Shown here one piece after another: positions 40,926 to 49,257 of a stretch of DNA of 55,482 bases (its first letter is position 1; every line of letters starts with the position of its first letter). The notes under the pieces were generated by a model. The model had not been told where the DNA came from, did not search any database, and saw only the letters and a program-made list of their open reading frames with translations. The position numbers and the translations under genes were made by a program. The DNA comes from Prosthecochloris sp. (GTDB lineage Bacteria > Bacteroidota > Chlorobiia > Chlorobiales > Chlorobiaceae): positions 1 to 55,482 of the forward strand of contig RAZP01000014.1 in assembly GCA_004028745.1 (NCBI GenBank), written 5' to 3'.

Positions 40926-41570
40926 ATGCTTTCCCTTTACGGACGCAACACCCTTGTTAAAACCTTTATCATCTGCACATTGCTTGCCGTGGCGGGTCTT
41001 TTTTCCCCCAACACTTTGAAAGTGCTGTTGTTAACCGCGGCTGCCTGCATTTTACTATTCACACTGTTTTTTTTTCGAGACCCTTCCCGCAGGATACCAT
41101 CCGATCCGAACGCTATTCTTGCTCCCGCAGACGGCAGGATTTTACTCATTAAAAAAATAGCACATCCATTCACCGGCCCGGATTCAACGCTCATCAGCAT
41201 TTTCATGTCCCTTTTTAATGTCCATGTCAACAGGATTCCATTAAGCGGCGAGGTAACTCAACTGTCCTATCACCCAGGCGAATTCCTTATGGCGTTCGAT
41301 CACAGCAGCATGAACAATAACGAACGAATGGAGATCGGCCTGGAAAACAGTGGCTTCCGCATTTTCTTCACCCAAGTCTCGGGATTTGTTGCCCGAAGGA
41401 TTGTCTGTAACCTTAAAGTCGGAGATACTGTTCAGGCAGGAAACAGGTTCGGCATGATCAAATTCGGGTCACGTCTTGATATCATCATTCCCGATGGTAT
41501 CCCTCTTGCTGTTTCCGAAGGTCAGAAAACCATTGCAGGAGAGACCGTCATTGCAAGGCACAAAACATAG
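40926..41570 (+). CDS. psd: Phosphatidylserine decarboxylase proenzyme
   Basis: Makes phosphatidylethanolamine at the inner membrane. The 214-residue protein is the short PSD-A type. Its two N-terminal membrane helices (about 10-50) are followed by ILAPADGRILLI, FMSLFNVHVNRIPLSGEV, YHPGEF and, near the C-terminus, KFGSRLDIIIP, where self-cleavage before the Ser (FG|S, about 187) yields the pyruvoyl group. A complete pro-form with normal length. Confidence 0.93.
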   Translation: MLSLYGRNTLVKTFIICTLLAVAGLFSPNTLKVLLLTAAACILLFTLFFFRDPSRRIPSDPNAILAPADGRILLIKKIAHPFTGPDSTLISIFMSLFNVHVNRIPLSGEVTQLSYHPGEFLMAFDHSSMNNNERMEIGLENSGFRIFFTQVSGFVARRIVCNLKVGDTVQAGNRFGMIKFGSRLDIIIPDGIPLAVSEGQKTIAGETVIARHKT

Positions 41571-41624
41571 CGAGACCGAACTGAAACCGATTTCGTAAAT
41601 TTATTTTTATCAAAGATTATATGG

Positions 41625-41630
41625 TATACT
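41625..41630 (+). promoter_or_regulatory. Candidate -10 box of the toxin-antitoxin pair
   Basis: TATACT preceded by TGG lies 38 bases before the antitoxin ATG at 41,663. It argues against an upstream in-frame ATG at 41,621 being used, since that would lie at or before the transcript start. The -35 is poor. Confidence 0.45.
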
Positions 41631-41662
41631 GTAAAGATGGTAAACAAGAGACAAAATGCGCG

Positions 41663-41938
41663 ATGACAGAGAAAGTTGTTAACATAACGGTTCCGGTGAA
41701 AGCCGATATCCTCCTGTCTTTAAAAGAGACAAAAGATGAATTTGTTGCGGATTTGCTGTATTCAACAGCATTGACGTTGTTCCGCAAAGGAAAGCTCTCA
41801 CTGGGAAAAGCCGCGGAATTGGCAGGTTATGACAGGCTAGGTTTTATAGAAAAGCTGCAGAAAGAAAAAGAATTCATATTCGATTATACCGAGGAAGAAA
41901 TCAATGAAATCTTCGAGGATTCTGAAAAATTACCATGA
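41663..41938 (+). CDS. UPF0175-family antitoxin
   Basis: A 91-residue protein of the UPF0175 family, usually the antitoxin partner of PIN-like DUF3368 proteins. Residues about 1-50 read VVNITVPVKADILLSLKET and FVADLLYSTALTLFRKGKLS. The HTH-like part LGKAAELAGYDRLGFIEKLQ follows, with an acidic tail (DYTEEEINEIFEDSEKLP) likely to bind the toxin. Its stop overlaps the toxin start (ATGA at 41,935), a coupled arrangement typical of such pairs. Confidence 0.85.
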   Translation: MTEKVVNITVPVKADILLSLKETKDEFVADLLYSTALTLFRKGKLSLGKAAELAGYDRLGFIEKLQKEKEFIFDYTEEEINEIFEDSEKLP

Positions 41939-42411
41939 CGGTTGTTTCCGATACAACACCGATTATTGCGCTTTCTTCCATCGGAAAACTTGATCTCCTT
42001 AAAAAGCTTTTCAGCGACATTATTGTCCCTGAAGCGGTCTACTCTGAAATCAAAGCCAAGAAATCATTTGGGTATTCCGAAATCGACGCTCCCTATATCA
42101 AGGTAAGATCAGTTAAAGGTAAAATTTACAAGGATTTGCTTTTGACCCAGCTTGATCCGGGAGAGGCAGAGGTAATTCTTCTGGCAAAAGAGGTACAGGC
42201 GGATGTCGTTCTTATTGACGAAACCCTTGGTTATAGAATCGCCAAGAACTCCGGCTTATATGTTCTAAGAACCCTGTCGTTGCTGCTGAAAGCAAAGGAA
42301 AAAGGTTTCGTTTCGCAGGTGAAACCCTTGCTTGATGAGCTTATCAGCAATGGACTTTGGTATTCGGACCGAGTTTATAAGCTGTTTTTGACCAAGGCCG
42401 GTGAGACATAG
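41935..42411 (+). CDS. DUF3368 PIN-like toxin
   Basis: A 158-residue predicted ribonuclease toxin. The PIN-domain acidic residues are at VVSDTTPIIALSSIG (Asp5), IIVPEAVYSEI (Glu), DPGEAEVILLA (Glu) and VLIDETLGYRIAK (Asp/Glu), as in DUF3368 proteins. It is four bases overlapped with the UPF0175 antitoxin. Intact with no frame problems, so the pair may be active. Confidence 0.85.
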   Translation: MTVVSDTTPIIALSSIGKLDLLKKLFSDIIVPEAVYSEIKAKKSFGYSEIDAPYIKVRSVKGKIYKDLLLTQLDPGEAEVILLAKEVQADVVLIDETLGYRIAKNSGLYVLRTLSLLLKAKEKGFVSQVKPLLDELISNGLWYSDRVYKLFLTKAGET

Positions 42412-42658
42412 ATCCTGTCGAACTTAACCCTACAAATCTGCTTACGACAACAGGGAATTTTCGGACCGATTAACAGGCCCAAACGTCTTTACAACGCAGG
42501 ATTCCTCACTTTTTGGATTTTGGGGATATTGTGGACGCCTCATGAAACACATGCTCCAGAAAACAAAAAATCTTGTTTAAAGCATCCGTATTGATTATAT
42601 AAGCATAAGCGGGAATACATCTGCTGAACAGTGATATAAACTATTAGGAGAAACAACC

Positions 42659-42874
42659 ATGTTTTTATTTGGTTTACCTGGTGGACCTGAGTTGATACTT
42701 ATTTTTTTAGCGATACTACTGTTATTCGGCGCCAAAAAACTTCCGGAGCTTGCAAAAGGACTCGGCCAAAGCATGAAAGAGTTCAGAAAAGCACAAACAG
42801 AGATCGAAGACGAATTCAAAAAAGCTACGGAAGACACCCCCCCTAAAAAAGACAAAGAATCTTCCTCCAATTAG
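42659..42874 (+). CDS. tatA: Sec-independent translocase TatA/E
   Basis: Pore-forming subunit of the twin-arginine translocase. The 71-residue protein has a short periplasmic start, one membrane helix (about 9-24, PELILIFLAILLLFGAKKLPEL), the FGAKKLPE hinge, an amphipathic helix (about 26-46), and a charged tail. AGGAG precedes the ATG at good spacing. tatC is not adjacent. Confidence 0.94.
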   Translation: MFLFGLPGGPELILIFLAILLLFGAKKLPELAKGLGQSMKEFRKAQTEIEDEFKKATEDTPPKKDKESSSN

Positions 42875-42944
42875 AGTAAATAGGTACGGCTCCACAACCC
42901 CTTGTTCATCAATGCATACATAAAACCTGTAACAAAAGATAGTT

Positions 42945-43955
42945 ATGCGGCTTTTTTTTATCCTTTTTTTAATTACGCTTTTTTTATCATCATGCGATAT
43001 AACAAATGATGAAATATCACTTAACGGCATATCTATAACCCTCGAAAAGAAAACACTCCCGGTTATTAACGAAATACTTTTTGCGCCCATTCAGGTAAAA
43101 GACGACGGTATTCCGGACCAACCTGATTATGTGGAAATCTATAATCCCGGCACAGAAACCATTGACCTCCACGGATGGTATATCCAGGACTGCCCTACCT
43201 CAAGCGGCAAACGGTATTCTTACTATTTCGCCGATGATCTTTCCGCGGACAATCTGCTCGCTCCCGGCCAGTACTGCATCATAGTACCTGAGGAAAACTC
43301 CGATCCTGAAGCTTCAAGACTTGTTCAATATTATGACTATCTCTCCGGTAACACAGCCGTCAAAATCTTTATTGTACAGCGAAAAACCTTTTCCCTGAAC
43401 AACGATACAGATTGTGTCACGCTGAAAGATTCTGCTGGAACGGTAATCGACTCCGTAGCATACAACAGTACCTGGCATAACCCTTACGTGAAAAATACCA
43501 AGGGCCGTTCCCTTGAAAAATTTAACGACCAGCTGGCCTCAAGCCTCCCTTCAAGCTGGTCGTCCTCCATGGACATCGTGTATGGAGGCACACCCGGAAG
43601 AAAAAACAGCATCTACCTGCCTGAAAACCGTCTCGAACAGTCACCCTCATTGACGGTAGATCCGCAAACGTTTTCTCCCGGCCTTGACGGGAACGGAGAG
43701 AAAACAGTCATCCGGTACAGCCTTCCTGCCGGAGCCTACCAAGCTGCGTTAACTATATATGACAGCAGCGGGAAAGCTGTCAGAACGCTTGCTGATGGTC
43801 TTCCCTCGGGACCGGAGGGAATTTTTGAATGGAACGGTTTAACCGACGATGGGACTCCTGCCCTTTCCGGTATCTATCTGATCAGAGTTAACCTTTCAGG
43901 CAACTCGTTCAGCGGAACGGTCGAGCTTGAAGAAAACGTGGCGGTTGCCAGGTAA
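42945..43955 (+). CDS. Lipoprotein with lamin-tail domain and FlgD-like C-terminal domain
   Basis: A 336-residue envelope protein. The leader MRLFFILFLITLFLSSC gives a lipobox with Cys17. Residues about 39-205 form a lamin-tail/LTD domain (VINEILFAPIQ, DYVEIYNPGTETIDLHGWYI, KNTKGRSLEKFN, STWH); residues about 235-325 resemble an FlgD-Ig/T9SS-type repeat (VIRYSLPAGAYQAALTIYDSSGKAVRTLADG, FEWNGLTDDGTPALSGIYLIRV). Its role is unknown. The frame overlaps an alternative recN start, so the two genes are probably coupled. Confidence 0.85.
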   Translation: MRLFFILFLITLFLSSCDITNDEISLNGISITLEKKTLPVINEILFAPIQVKDDGIPDQPDYVEIYNPGTETIDLHGWYIQDCPTSSGKRYSYYFADDLSADNLLAPGQYCIIVPEENSDPEASRLVQYYDYLSGNTAVKIFIVQRKTFSLNNDTDCVTLKDSAGTVIDSVAYNSTWHNPYVKNTKGRSLEKFNDQLASSLPSSWSSSMDIVYGGTPGRKNSIYLPENRLEQSPSLTVDPQTFSPGLDGNGEKTVIRYSLPAGAYQAALTIYDSSGKAVRTLADGLPSGPEGIFEWNGLTDDGTPALSGIYLIRVNLSGNSFSGTVELEENVAVAR

Positions 43956-43992
43956 GGTTTTATTGATCGCAGCGAAAGCTTATCTTTTCTCT

Positions 43993-45702
43993 ATGCTGAC
44001 CAACCTCTACATCAAAAACTTCGCCTTGATAGAAGAGCTTTCCGTTGAGTTTTCCAAAGGACTGACTATTATTACCGGTGAAACCGGGGCGGGAAAATCT
44101 ATTCTTATCGGAGCCTTAAACCAGGTTCTCGGTATCAGGGCCAGCACTGACCTTGTCCGCTCCGGCAGCAGCAAGGCGGTTATTGAAGCAGTTCTTGTTC
44201 CTGAAAAACCTGAGAGGCTCTCCACTCTTCTTGAAGAAGCCGGCCTTGATCCCGATGAAAAAATACTGCTGCGCAGAGAGATTTCCGCAAAAGGACAGTC
44301 AAGATGTTTTATCAATGATTCTCCCTGTACCCTCCAGGTGCTGAAACAGACAGGTGACCTTTTGATTGATCTTCACGGTCAACATGAGCACCAGTTGCTC
44401 CTGCACCCTGAGACACATGGCTCGATGCTTGACGAATTTGGACAGCTTACAGATCTTGTCAAGTCCTATCAAGCAGCCTTCACCAACCTGAAGAACAGCA
44501 GAAAAGAACTTGAGAACCTCACTGCTGACGCAAACCGGTTAAGAGAAAAACGGGACCTGCTTGAGTACCAGTTAAAAGAGCTTCATTCACTCGATCTGAA
44601 AAAAGGTGAAGACGAAAAGATCGAAGAGGAAATCACATTGCATGAGAATGCCGAGACGCGCTTCAGCTTGTGCGCTGCGATCAACGAACAACTTTATGAC
44701 ACGGAACGCTCGGCATTTGTCCAGCTTTCCGAAACTGTTCAGCAGCTGGGCCGCCTTTCTGCCATCGACAAAAGTTTTTCTACGCACCTCGAAGATGCAG
44801 AAAGTGCAAAAAGCCTTGTAGAAGAGCTTAGCCGAACCGTTCGCAATTACTTGGAAGGCATCGAGTTCAATCCCGAGCATCTTGAGACACTGAGGGAACG
44901 TCAGATGCAGCTGCAGCGAGCCAGAAAAAAATATGGCAAAACCATTGAAGAACTTATCGATCTGAAGGAAAGCATCGCTGGCGAACTCTCCATGGAAGAC
45001 AACCTTTCCGAACAGATCGAACGGATCAGCGAAGAAATAGACTCTTTCAGAAACGAGGTGTCTGAGCTTGCAGCAGGAATATCCACCGAACGGAAAAAAA
45101 CCGCAAAAGAACTTGAAACAGCCATTGCCCATGAACTTGGTAATCTTGGCATTCCAAACTGTGTTTTCACAGTCAGGATCAGCCATGAGAGTTCGGAGAA
45201 CGGCGACATTAGCATTAACGGCAAACGGTATAATGCTTTTGAAAACGGTTATGATAAAATCGAGTTTCTTATTTCCACAAACATCGGCGAATCACCAAAA
45301 CCGCTTGTCAAAATTGCTTCAGGGGGAGAAATCTCAAGAGTAATGCTTGCCATGAAAAGTGTTCTGGCAGAAAGCTCGCAGTTGCCTATCCTCATTTTCG
45401 ACGAGATTGACACTGGTATAAGCGGGTCAATTGCCGATGCCGTCGGCAGAAGTCTCAGAAGCCTTTCGCGAACACACCAGATCATATCGATCACACATCT
45501 GCCGCAGATAGCAGCGATGGCAGACCGGCATTTGTCAGTTGAAAAAACAGTACAGAATGACCGTACCACCAGCAAGGTCAGGCTGCTTAATGATGAAGAA
45601 CATGTTGCAGCTGTCGCAAATTTAATCAGTGGAAAGCGGCGCTCCGAGTCCTCGCTGCGTGTCGCGGCAGAGCTCGTCGAGCACGCAAAAACCACCGGTT
45701 AG
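43993..45702 (+). CDS. recN: DNA repair protein RecN
   Basis: SMC-like ATPase for double-strand break repair. The 569-residue protein begins MLTNLYIKNFALIEELSVEF with the Walker A GETGAGKSIL (about 29-38). QHEHQLLL marks the Q-loop region, long coiled coils run from about 155 to 370, and the C-terminal half has the signature IASGGEISRVMLAMKSVL, Walker B PILIFDEIDTGISGSIADAVG and HLPQIAAMADRHL. I chose ATG 43,993 rather than an earlier in-frame start inside the preceding gene. Confidence 0.95.
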   Translation: MLTNLYIKNFALIEELSVEFSKGLTIITGETGAGKSILIGALNQVLGIRASTDLVRSGSSKAVIEAVLVPEKPERLSTLLEEAGLDPDEKILLRREISAKGQSRCFINDSPCTLQVLKQTGDLLIDLHGQHEHQLLLHPETHGSMLDEFGQLTDLVKSYQAAFTNLKNSRKELENLTADANRLREKRDLLEYQLKELHSLDLKKGEDEKIEEEITLHENAETRFSLCAAINEQLYDTERSAFVQLSETVQQLGRLSAIDKSFSTHLEDAESAKSLVEELSRTVRNYLEGIEFNPEHLETLRERQMQLQRARKKYGKTIEELIDLKESIAGELSMEDNLSEQIERISEEIDSFRNEVSELAAGISTERKKTAKELETAIAHELGNLGIPNCVFTVRISHESSENGDISINGKRYNAFENGYDKIEFLISTNIGESPKPLVKIASGGEISRVMLAMKSVLAESSQLPILIFDEIDTGISGSIADAVGRSLRSLSRTHQIISITHLPQIAAMADRHLSVEKTVQNDRTTSKVRLLNDEEHVAAVANLISGKRRSESSLRVAAELVEHAKTTG

Positions 45703-45734
45703 GAACGTATATCATGGCACGATCTACACTCATT

Positions 45735-45784
45735 CGTACTCGTACTCAGCGAAGCGGTAATCGTAATCGAGAAAAGTAGTGTTG
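45735..45784 (+). repeat. AATCG dispersed repeat, copy 2, with TTGAACTGTTG element
   Basis: CGTACTCGTACTCAGCGAAG, then CGGTAATCGTAATCGAGAAA, then AGTAGTGTTG, followed at once by a TTTAGTTGTTGAACTGTTGG element (45,785-45,808). The rest of 45,703-45,997 shows no gene. Confidence 0.75.
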
Positions 45785-45997
45785 ATTTGTTTAGTTGTTG
45801 AACTGTTGGGCCAACCAGTATCCATGAACGCTACATTAAGTGCAGCATAACGCCGAAGCTTTTCCGTTCAACGCGGCTGAAACACGGCACACAACAAATT
45901 TAGAAGTGCTCTGTAGTAAAAAAGATAAGTTTCCCTTATACTTACTACCGTTTACGAAAATCTTGCTGGAGTCTTTCAACGCAGGTTACGATCGTAT

Positions 45998-46891
45998 ATG
46001 TCAAAAAGATTAATTTCGGGTTCCGCTGTTGCTTTGGTAACCCCTTTCAGACAGGATATGTCATTGGACAGGGAAGCATTGCGACGTCTGGTGCAGTTTC
46101 ATATTGCCGCTGGAACAGATATTGTCATCCCATGCGGGACAACAGGTGAATCTCCAACCCTGTCGGCTGACGAACAGGCCGAGATCATTGAAATCGTCCG
46201 GGAAGAGGCTGGAAATAAAATGCTGGTCGCTGCTGGAGCGGGAACAAATGCTACGGACAAGGCAGTAACACTGGCAAAAAACGCGGAAAAGGCTGGAGCG
46301 GAAGCAATTCTTTCAGTCGCTCCCTATTATAACAAGCCGTCACAGGAAGGTTTTTATCAGCATTACCGGCATATAGCGGAAGCCGTCTCCATTCCGGTAA
46401 TTGTCTATAACGTTCCGGGAAGAACCGGCTGCAACATCAGCGCGGCAACAATCCTCCGGCTTGCTAACGACTTCGAAAATATCGCAGCCGTCAAAGAGGC
46501 GTCCGACAACATGAGCCAGATCATGGAGCTGCTTGCCTCACGACCCGATAACTTTTCAGTCATGACCGGAGAAGATCCGCTTATATTGCCTTTCATAGCC
46601 CTCGGTGGGGATGGGGTAATATCGGTTGCCGCAAACCAGGTTCCGGCTGAAGTTAAAAAACTTGTTACGGAAACCCGCGAGGGAAACCTTGAACATGCCA
46701 AGGCGATAAATAACAGGCTTTGCAGGCTTTTTAGCCTTAATTTCATTGAAAGCAACCCCGTACCGGTGAAGTACAGCCTCTCGCTTATGGGTATGATAGA
46801 AGAAGTCTACCGCCTGCCGCTGGTTCCCCTGCAGCAGGAGAATAAAGAAAAAGTTAAAAAAGAACTCAGGAACCTGGGGCTTGTCAACTGA
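45998..46891 (+). CDS. dapA: 4-hydroxy-tetrahydrodipicolinate synthase
   Basis: First committed step of lysine/diaminopimelate synthesis from pyruvate and aspartate semialdehyde. The 297-residue protein has IPCGTTGESPTLSADEQ (about 46-62), SVAPYYNKPSQEGFYQHYRHIAEA, the catalytic tyrosine in VIVYNVPGRTGCN (about 130-142) and the Schiff-base lysine in IAAVKEAS (about 160-167). Length is normal. Its last eight bases overlap the convergent gcvPA. Confidence 0.96.
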   Translation: MSKRLISGSAVALVTPFRQDMSLDREALRRLVQFHIAAGTDIVIPCGTTGESPTLSADEQAEIIEIVREEAGNKMLVAAGAGTNATDKAVTLAKNAEKAGAEAILSVAPYYNKPSQEGFYQHYRHIAEAVSIPVIVYNVPGRTGCNISAATILRLANDFENIAAVKEASDNMSQIMELLASRPDNFSVMTGEDPLILPFIALGGDGVISVAANQVPAEVKKLVTETREGNLEHAKAINNRLCRLFSLNFIESNPVPVKYSLSLMGMIEEVYRLPLVPLQQENKEKVKKELRNLGLVN

Positions 46892-48218
46892 CAGCCCCAA
46901 GCTTCCGGACAAAATCGTCAAGTTGCTCTTTCGTGCGCTTTTCGGTCACGGCAATCAGCAGCCCTTCATCACCGACAGTTGAAAGGTCATAACCGGCCAG
47001 AATACCCTGGTCAAGCATCTTTTCAACCACCTCGCTTGCAGGTACGGGCGTTTCCACAACAAACTCCCTGAAGAACGGCTGGTCATACTTCAGTGAATAG
47101 CCCGGCAAGTCAGTGATTTTTTCCGAAAGATAATGTGATTTCTGCAAGGAAAGTTCAGCAACTTCCCGCAACCCTTGCTTTCCAAGAAGAGAAAGATATA
47201 CCACCGCTTGCAAAGCATTCAGAGCCTGGTTTGTACAGATATTCGACGTTGCTTTTTCCCTGCGAATGTGCTGCTCCCTTGTTTGCAGGGTGAGTATGAA
47301 ACCATCTTCACCATCTTTGTCTTTCGTCATACCGACCAGTCTACCGGGGATCTTGCGAACGTAGTCGCGTTTAACCGCAAAGATTCCCAGATAAGGTCCT
47401 CCGAAATTCAGTGCACTCCCGAGAGGCTGACCTTCACCGACAGCTATATCCGCCCCGTAACTTCCCGGGGCCTCAAGAATCCCAAGGGAAACCGGATCCG
47501 CAGAGACAATGAACAGCGCTCCGCTGTTGCGGGCAATCTCACCTATTGCAGTAACATCCTCAAGACATCCGTAAAAGTTCGGCTGCTGAACTATAACTGC
47601 CGCCACGCTGTCATCAACCTTTTTTTCAAGTTCTCCAACATCACATACTCCGCTTTGCAGCGTATTCTGAACCACCGCACGATCCCCTCTTGCCTCAATA
47701 AACGTTTTGAGAACATGCAGCGAATTCGGATGCAGTTTGCCCGCGATGATAACCCTTTCTCTGCCTGTCACCGCCATTGCCATCGCAACGGCTTCTGCAA
47801 GAGCTGTCGCACCATCATAGAGTGATGCATTTGCTGTGTCCATGCTGTAAAGCCGGCAGATTATGCTCTGATATTCATAGATAGCCTGAAGCGTTCCCTG
47901 GGACACCTCAGCTTGGTAGGGGGTATACGCGGTATAAAATTCGCTGCGGGATACAATGGTCTTAATTGCAGGCGGCATGTAATGATCGTAGGCACCGCCA
48001 CCAAGATAACTGACATGAGTCGCCGTAGAAGAGTTTGCCGACGCAAGCTGCTCCATAAGCTGCTGAACGGCCGGTTCAGCGAGGGCTGGAGGCAAATCGA
48101 GAGGTTTTTTCAAACGCAGCTCGTGAGGAATATCAGCAATGAGGTCATCAAAAGAAGACACCCCGATTTCCCGAAGCATCTCCTCGCGATCACTGTCCGT
48201 ATTGGCAATAAATGGCAT
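46884..48218 (-). CDS. gcvPA: Glycine dehydrogenase (decarboxylating) subunit 1
   Basis: N-terminal half of the split P-protein of the glycine cleavage system. The 444-residue protein starts MPFIANTDSDREEMLREIGVSSFDDLI. It has FLGGGAYDHYMPPA-like YLGGGAYDHYMPPAIKTIVSRSEFYTAYTPYQAEVSQGTLQAIYEYQS and the QPNFYGCLED region. The PLP-binding half (GcvPB) is not in this window. gcvH follows upstream on the same strand 56 bases away (transcribed first), forming an operon. Confidence 0.94.
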   Translation of the reverse strand: MPFIANTDSDREEMLREIGVSSFDDLIADIPHELRLKKPLDLPPALAEPAVQQLMEQLASANSSTATHVSYLGGGAYDHYMPPAIKTIVSRSEFYTAYTPYQAEVSQGTLQAIYEYQSIICRLYSMDTANASLYDGATALAEAVAMAMAVTGRERVIIAGKLHPNSLHVLKTFIEARGDRAVVQNTLQSGVCDVGELEKKVDDSVAAVIVQQPNFYGCLEDVTAIGEIARNSGALFIVSADPVSLGILEAPGSYGADIAVGEGQPLGSALNFGGPYLGIFAVKRDYVRKIPGRLVGMTKDKDGEDGFILTLQTREQHIRREKATSNICTNQALNALQAVVYLSLLGKQGLREVAELSLQKSHYLSEKITDLPGYSLKYDQPFFREFVVETPVPASEVVEKMLDQGILAGYDLSTVGDEGLLIAVTEKRTKEQLDDFVRKLGAVS

Positions 48219-48274
48219 AATAATAACTATTTACAATAAGAAGAGTTGAACCGGTTGTTTGGGCTATACCAACA

Positions 48275-48655
48275 CTACTCTCCTATGTTTTTTTTGTACT
48301 CTTCAGCGGTCATTAGTGCATTCATCTGCCCAGGATTGTCCATGGTGAGTTCGATCATCCAGCCCTCATCATAAGGACTGCTGTTTACAACCTCAGCTGC
48401 ATCGAGGGCCTCATTGACCGCGGTGACCCTGCCATCAACCGGTGCAAGCAGGTCGGCAACGGTTTTCACCGCTTCCACTGTGCCGAAAACCTCATGCTGT
48501 TTCAGAGCTGTCCCGACCGGCTTTGTTTCAACAAAAACAATATCTCCAAGCTCGGACTGGGCAAAATCGGTAATTCCTACACGCGCTGTCCCATCATCAA
48601 GCACTTTAACCCATTCATGGTCAGTGGTGTAACGAAGGTCATCAGGAAAGTTCAT
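48275..48655 (-). CDS. gcvH: Glycine cleavage system H protein
   Basis: Lipoyl carrier of the glycine cleavage complex, 126 residues. The lipoylated lysine is Lys64 in GTVEAVKTVADLLAPVDG. YTTDHEWVKV and VGITDFAQSELGDIVFVETKPVG complete the family pattern. It lies directly upstream of gcvPA in the direction of transcription. Confidence 0.96.
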   Translation of the reverse strand: MNFPDDLRYTTDHEWVKVLDDGTARVGITDFAQSELGDIVFVETKPVGTALKQHEVFGTVEAVKTVADLLAPVDGRVTAVNEALDAAEVVNSSPYDEGWMIELTMDNPGQMNALMTAEEYKKNIGE

Positions 48656-48755
48656 GGCTGTAAGCAGTTAAAATGTTCCGTGTACAATGATCAATAAAAA
48701 TCCAAAGTAATATTTTTTTGCATCCGGGAAAAGATGGAGCGGCTGCCCGCTGCAT

Positions 48756-48840
48756 GTTGAATTGTTGATTCGTTGAACTGTTGAATTCTTACACTCGTAT
48801 TCGCAATCAGCGGAGCGGTAATCGTACTCGTAATCGGGAT
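48756..48840 (+). repeat. TTGAACTGTTGAATT element joined to AATCG repeat, copy 3
   Basis: GTTGAATTGTTGATTCGTTG, then AACTGTTGAATT, matches the reverse complement of 40,890-40,917 at most positions. It is followed by the AATCGTACTCGTAATCG element at 48,793-48,840, similar to copies at 34,076 and 45,735. Confidence 0.75.
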
Positions 48841-48923
48841 TGTTCATTTCCAAGACGAGTGCCAGGTAGGGCTGGCTGCAACTTGTAAAGATGAGCCTTC
48901 CTATGCTCGCTTAGTCTTCCATT

Positions 48924-48972
48924 TATAAGTCCTATAGGTCTTATGGGACTTATAGGACCTATACGACCTATA
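48924..48972. repeat. TATAGG/CCTATA simple palindromic repeat
   Basis: A run of alternating CCTATA, GGACTTATA and TATAAGTCC units. TATAAGTCC at 48,924-48,932 and GGACTTATA at 48,946-48,954 are perfect complements. The rest of 48,656-49,257, apart from the neighbouring repeats, shows no gene that I can support. Confidence 0.7.
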
Positions 48973-49173
48973 AAAGAACTGAAAAAAACCGTCGCGAGAA
49001 TTGCAACACTCGGGCCACGACCGGGGTGCTTCAAAAAATGAGGATTTTCGTTCAAGATCAAGAAGTGTTCACAAGCCGAAGCGAAAATTACTTGGTGGTA
49101 ACCGGCAGATTAACGGCACATGGCAGGGAAAACGTATACAGAGGTGTGGCGTAAAACCGTAGTGAACAGGTGG

Positions 49174-49220
49174 AGTGCAAGGCGAACGGAGCGCAGGAAC
49201 CCCTTTCTATCCGCTCAACG
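49174..49220 (-). repeat. 47-bp dispersed repeat, copy 2
   Basis: Reverse complement matches 7230-7276 at 41 of 47 positions, all six differences being transitions. It lies just after the rlmB stop at 49,258, in its downstream region. Confidence 0.7.
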
Positions 49221-49257
49221 CGGCAATCCGCCTGTGCAGCAGGTTTTGCGCCATACC

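Noticed and set aside
42412..42658. Possible tRNA or small RNA between the DUF3368 gene and tatA
   Set aside because: No cloverleaf, no T-loop GTTCGANNC pattern and no strong hairpin were seen.
48807..49061. 84-codon minus-strand frame containing HFLKHPGRGPSVAILATVFF
   Set aside because: It runs through the CCTATA repeat and AATCG element and has no domain. I suspect translated repeat sequence rather than a gene, although similar peptides may be annotated elsewhere in Chlorobi.
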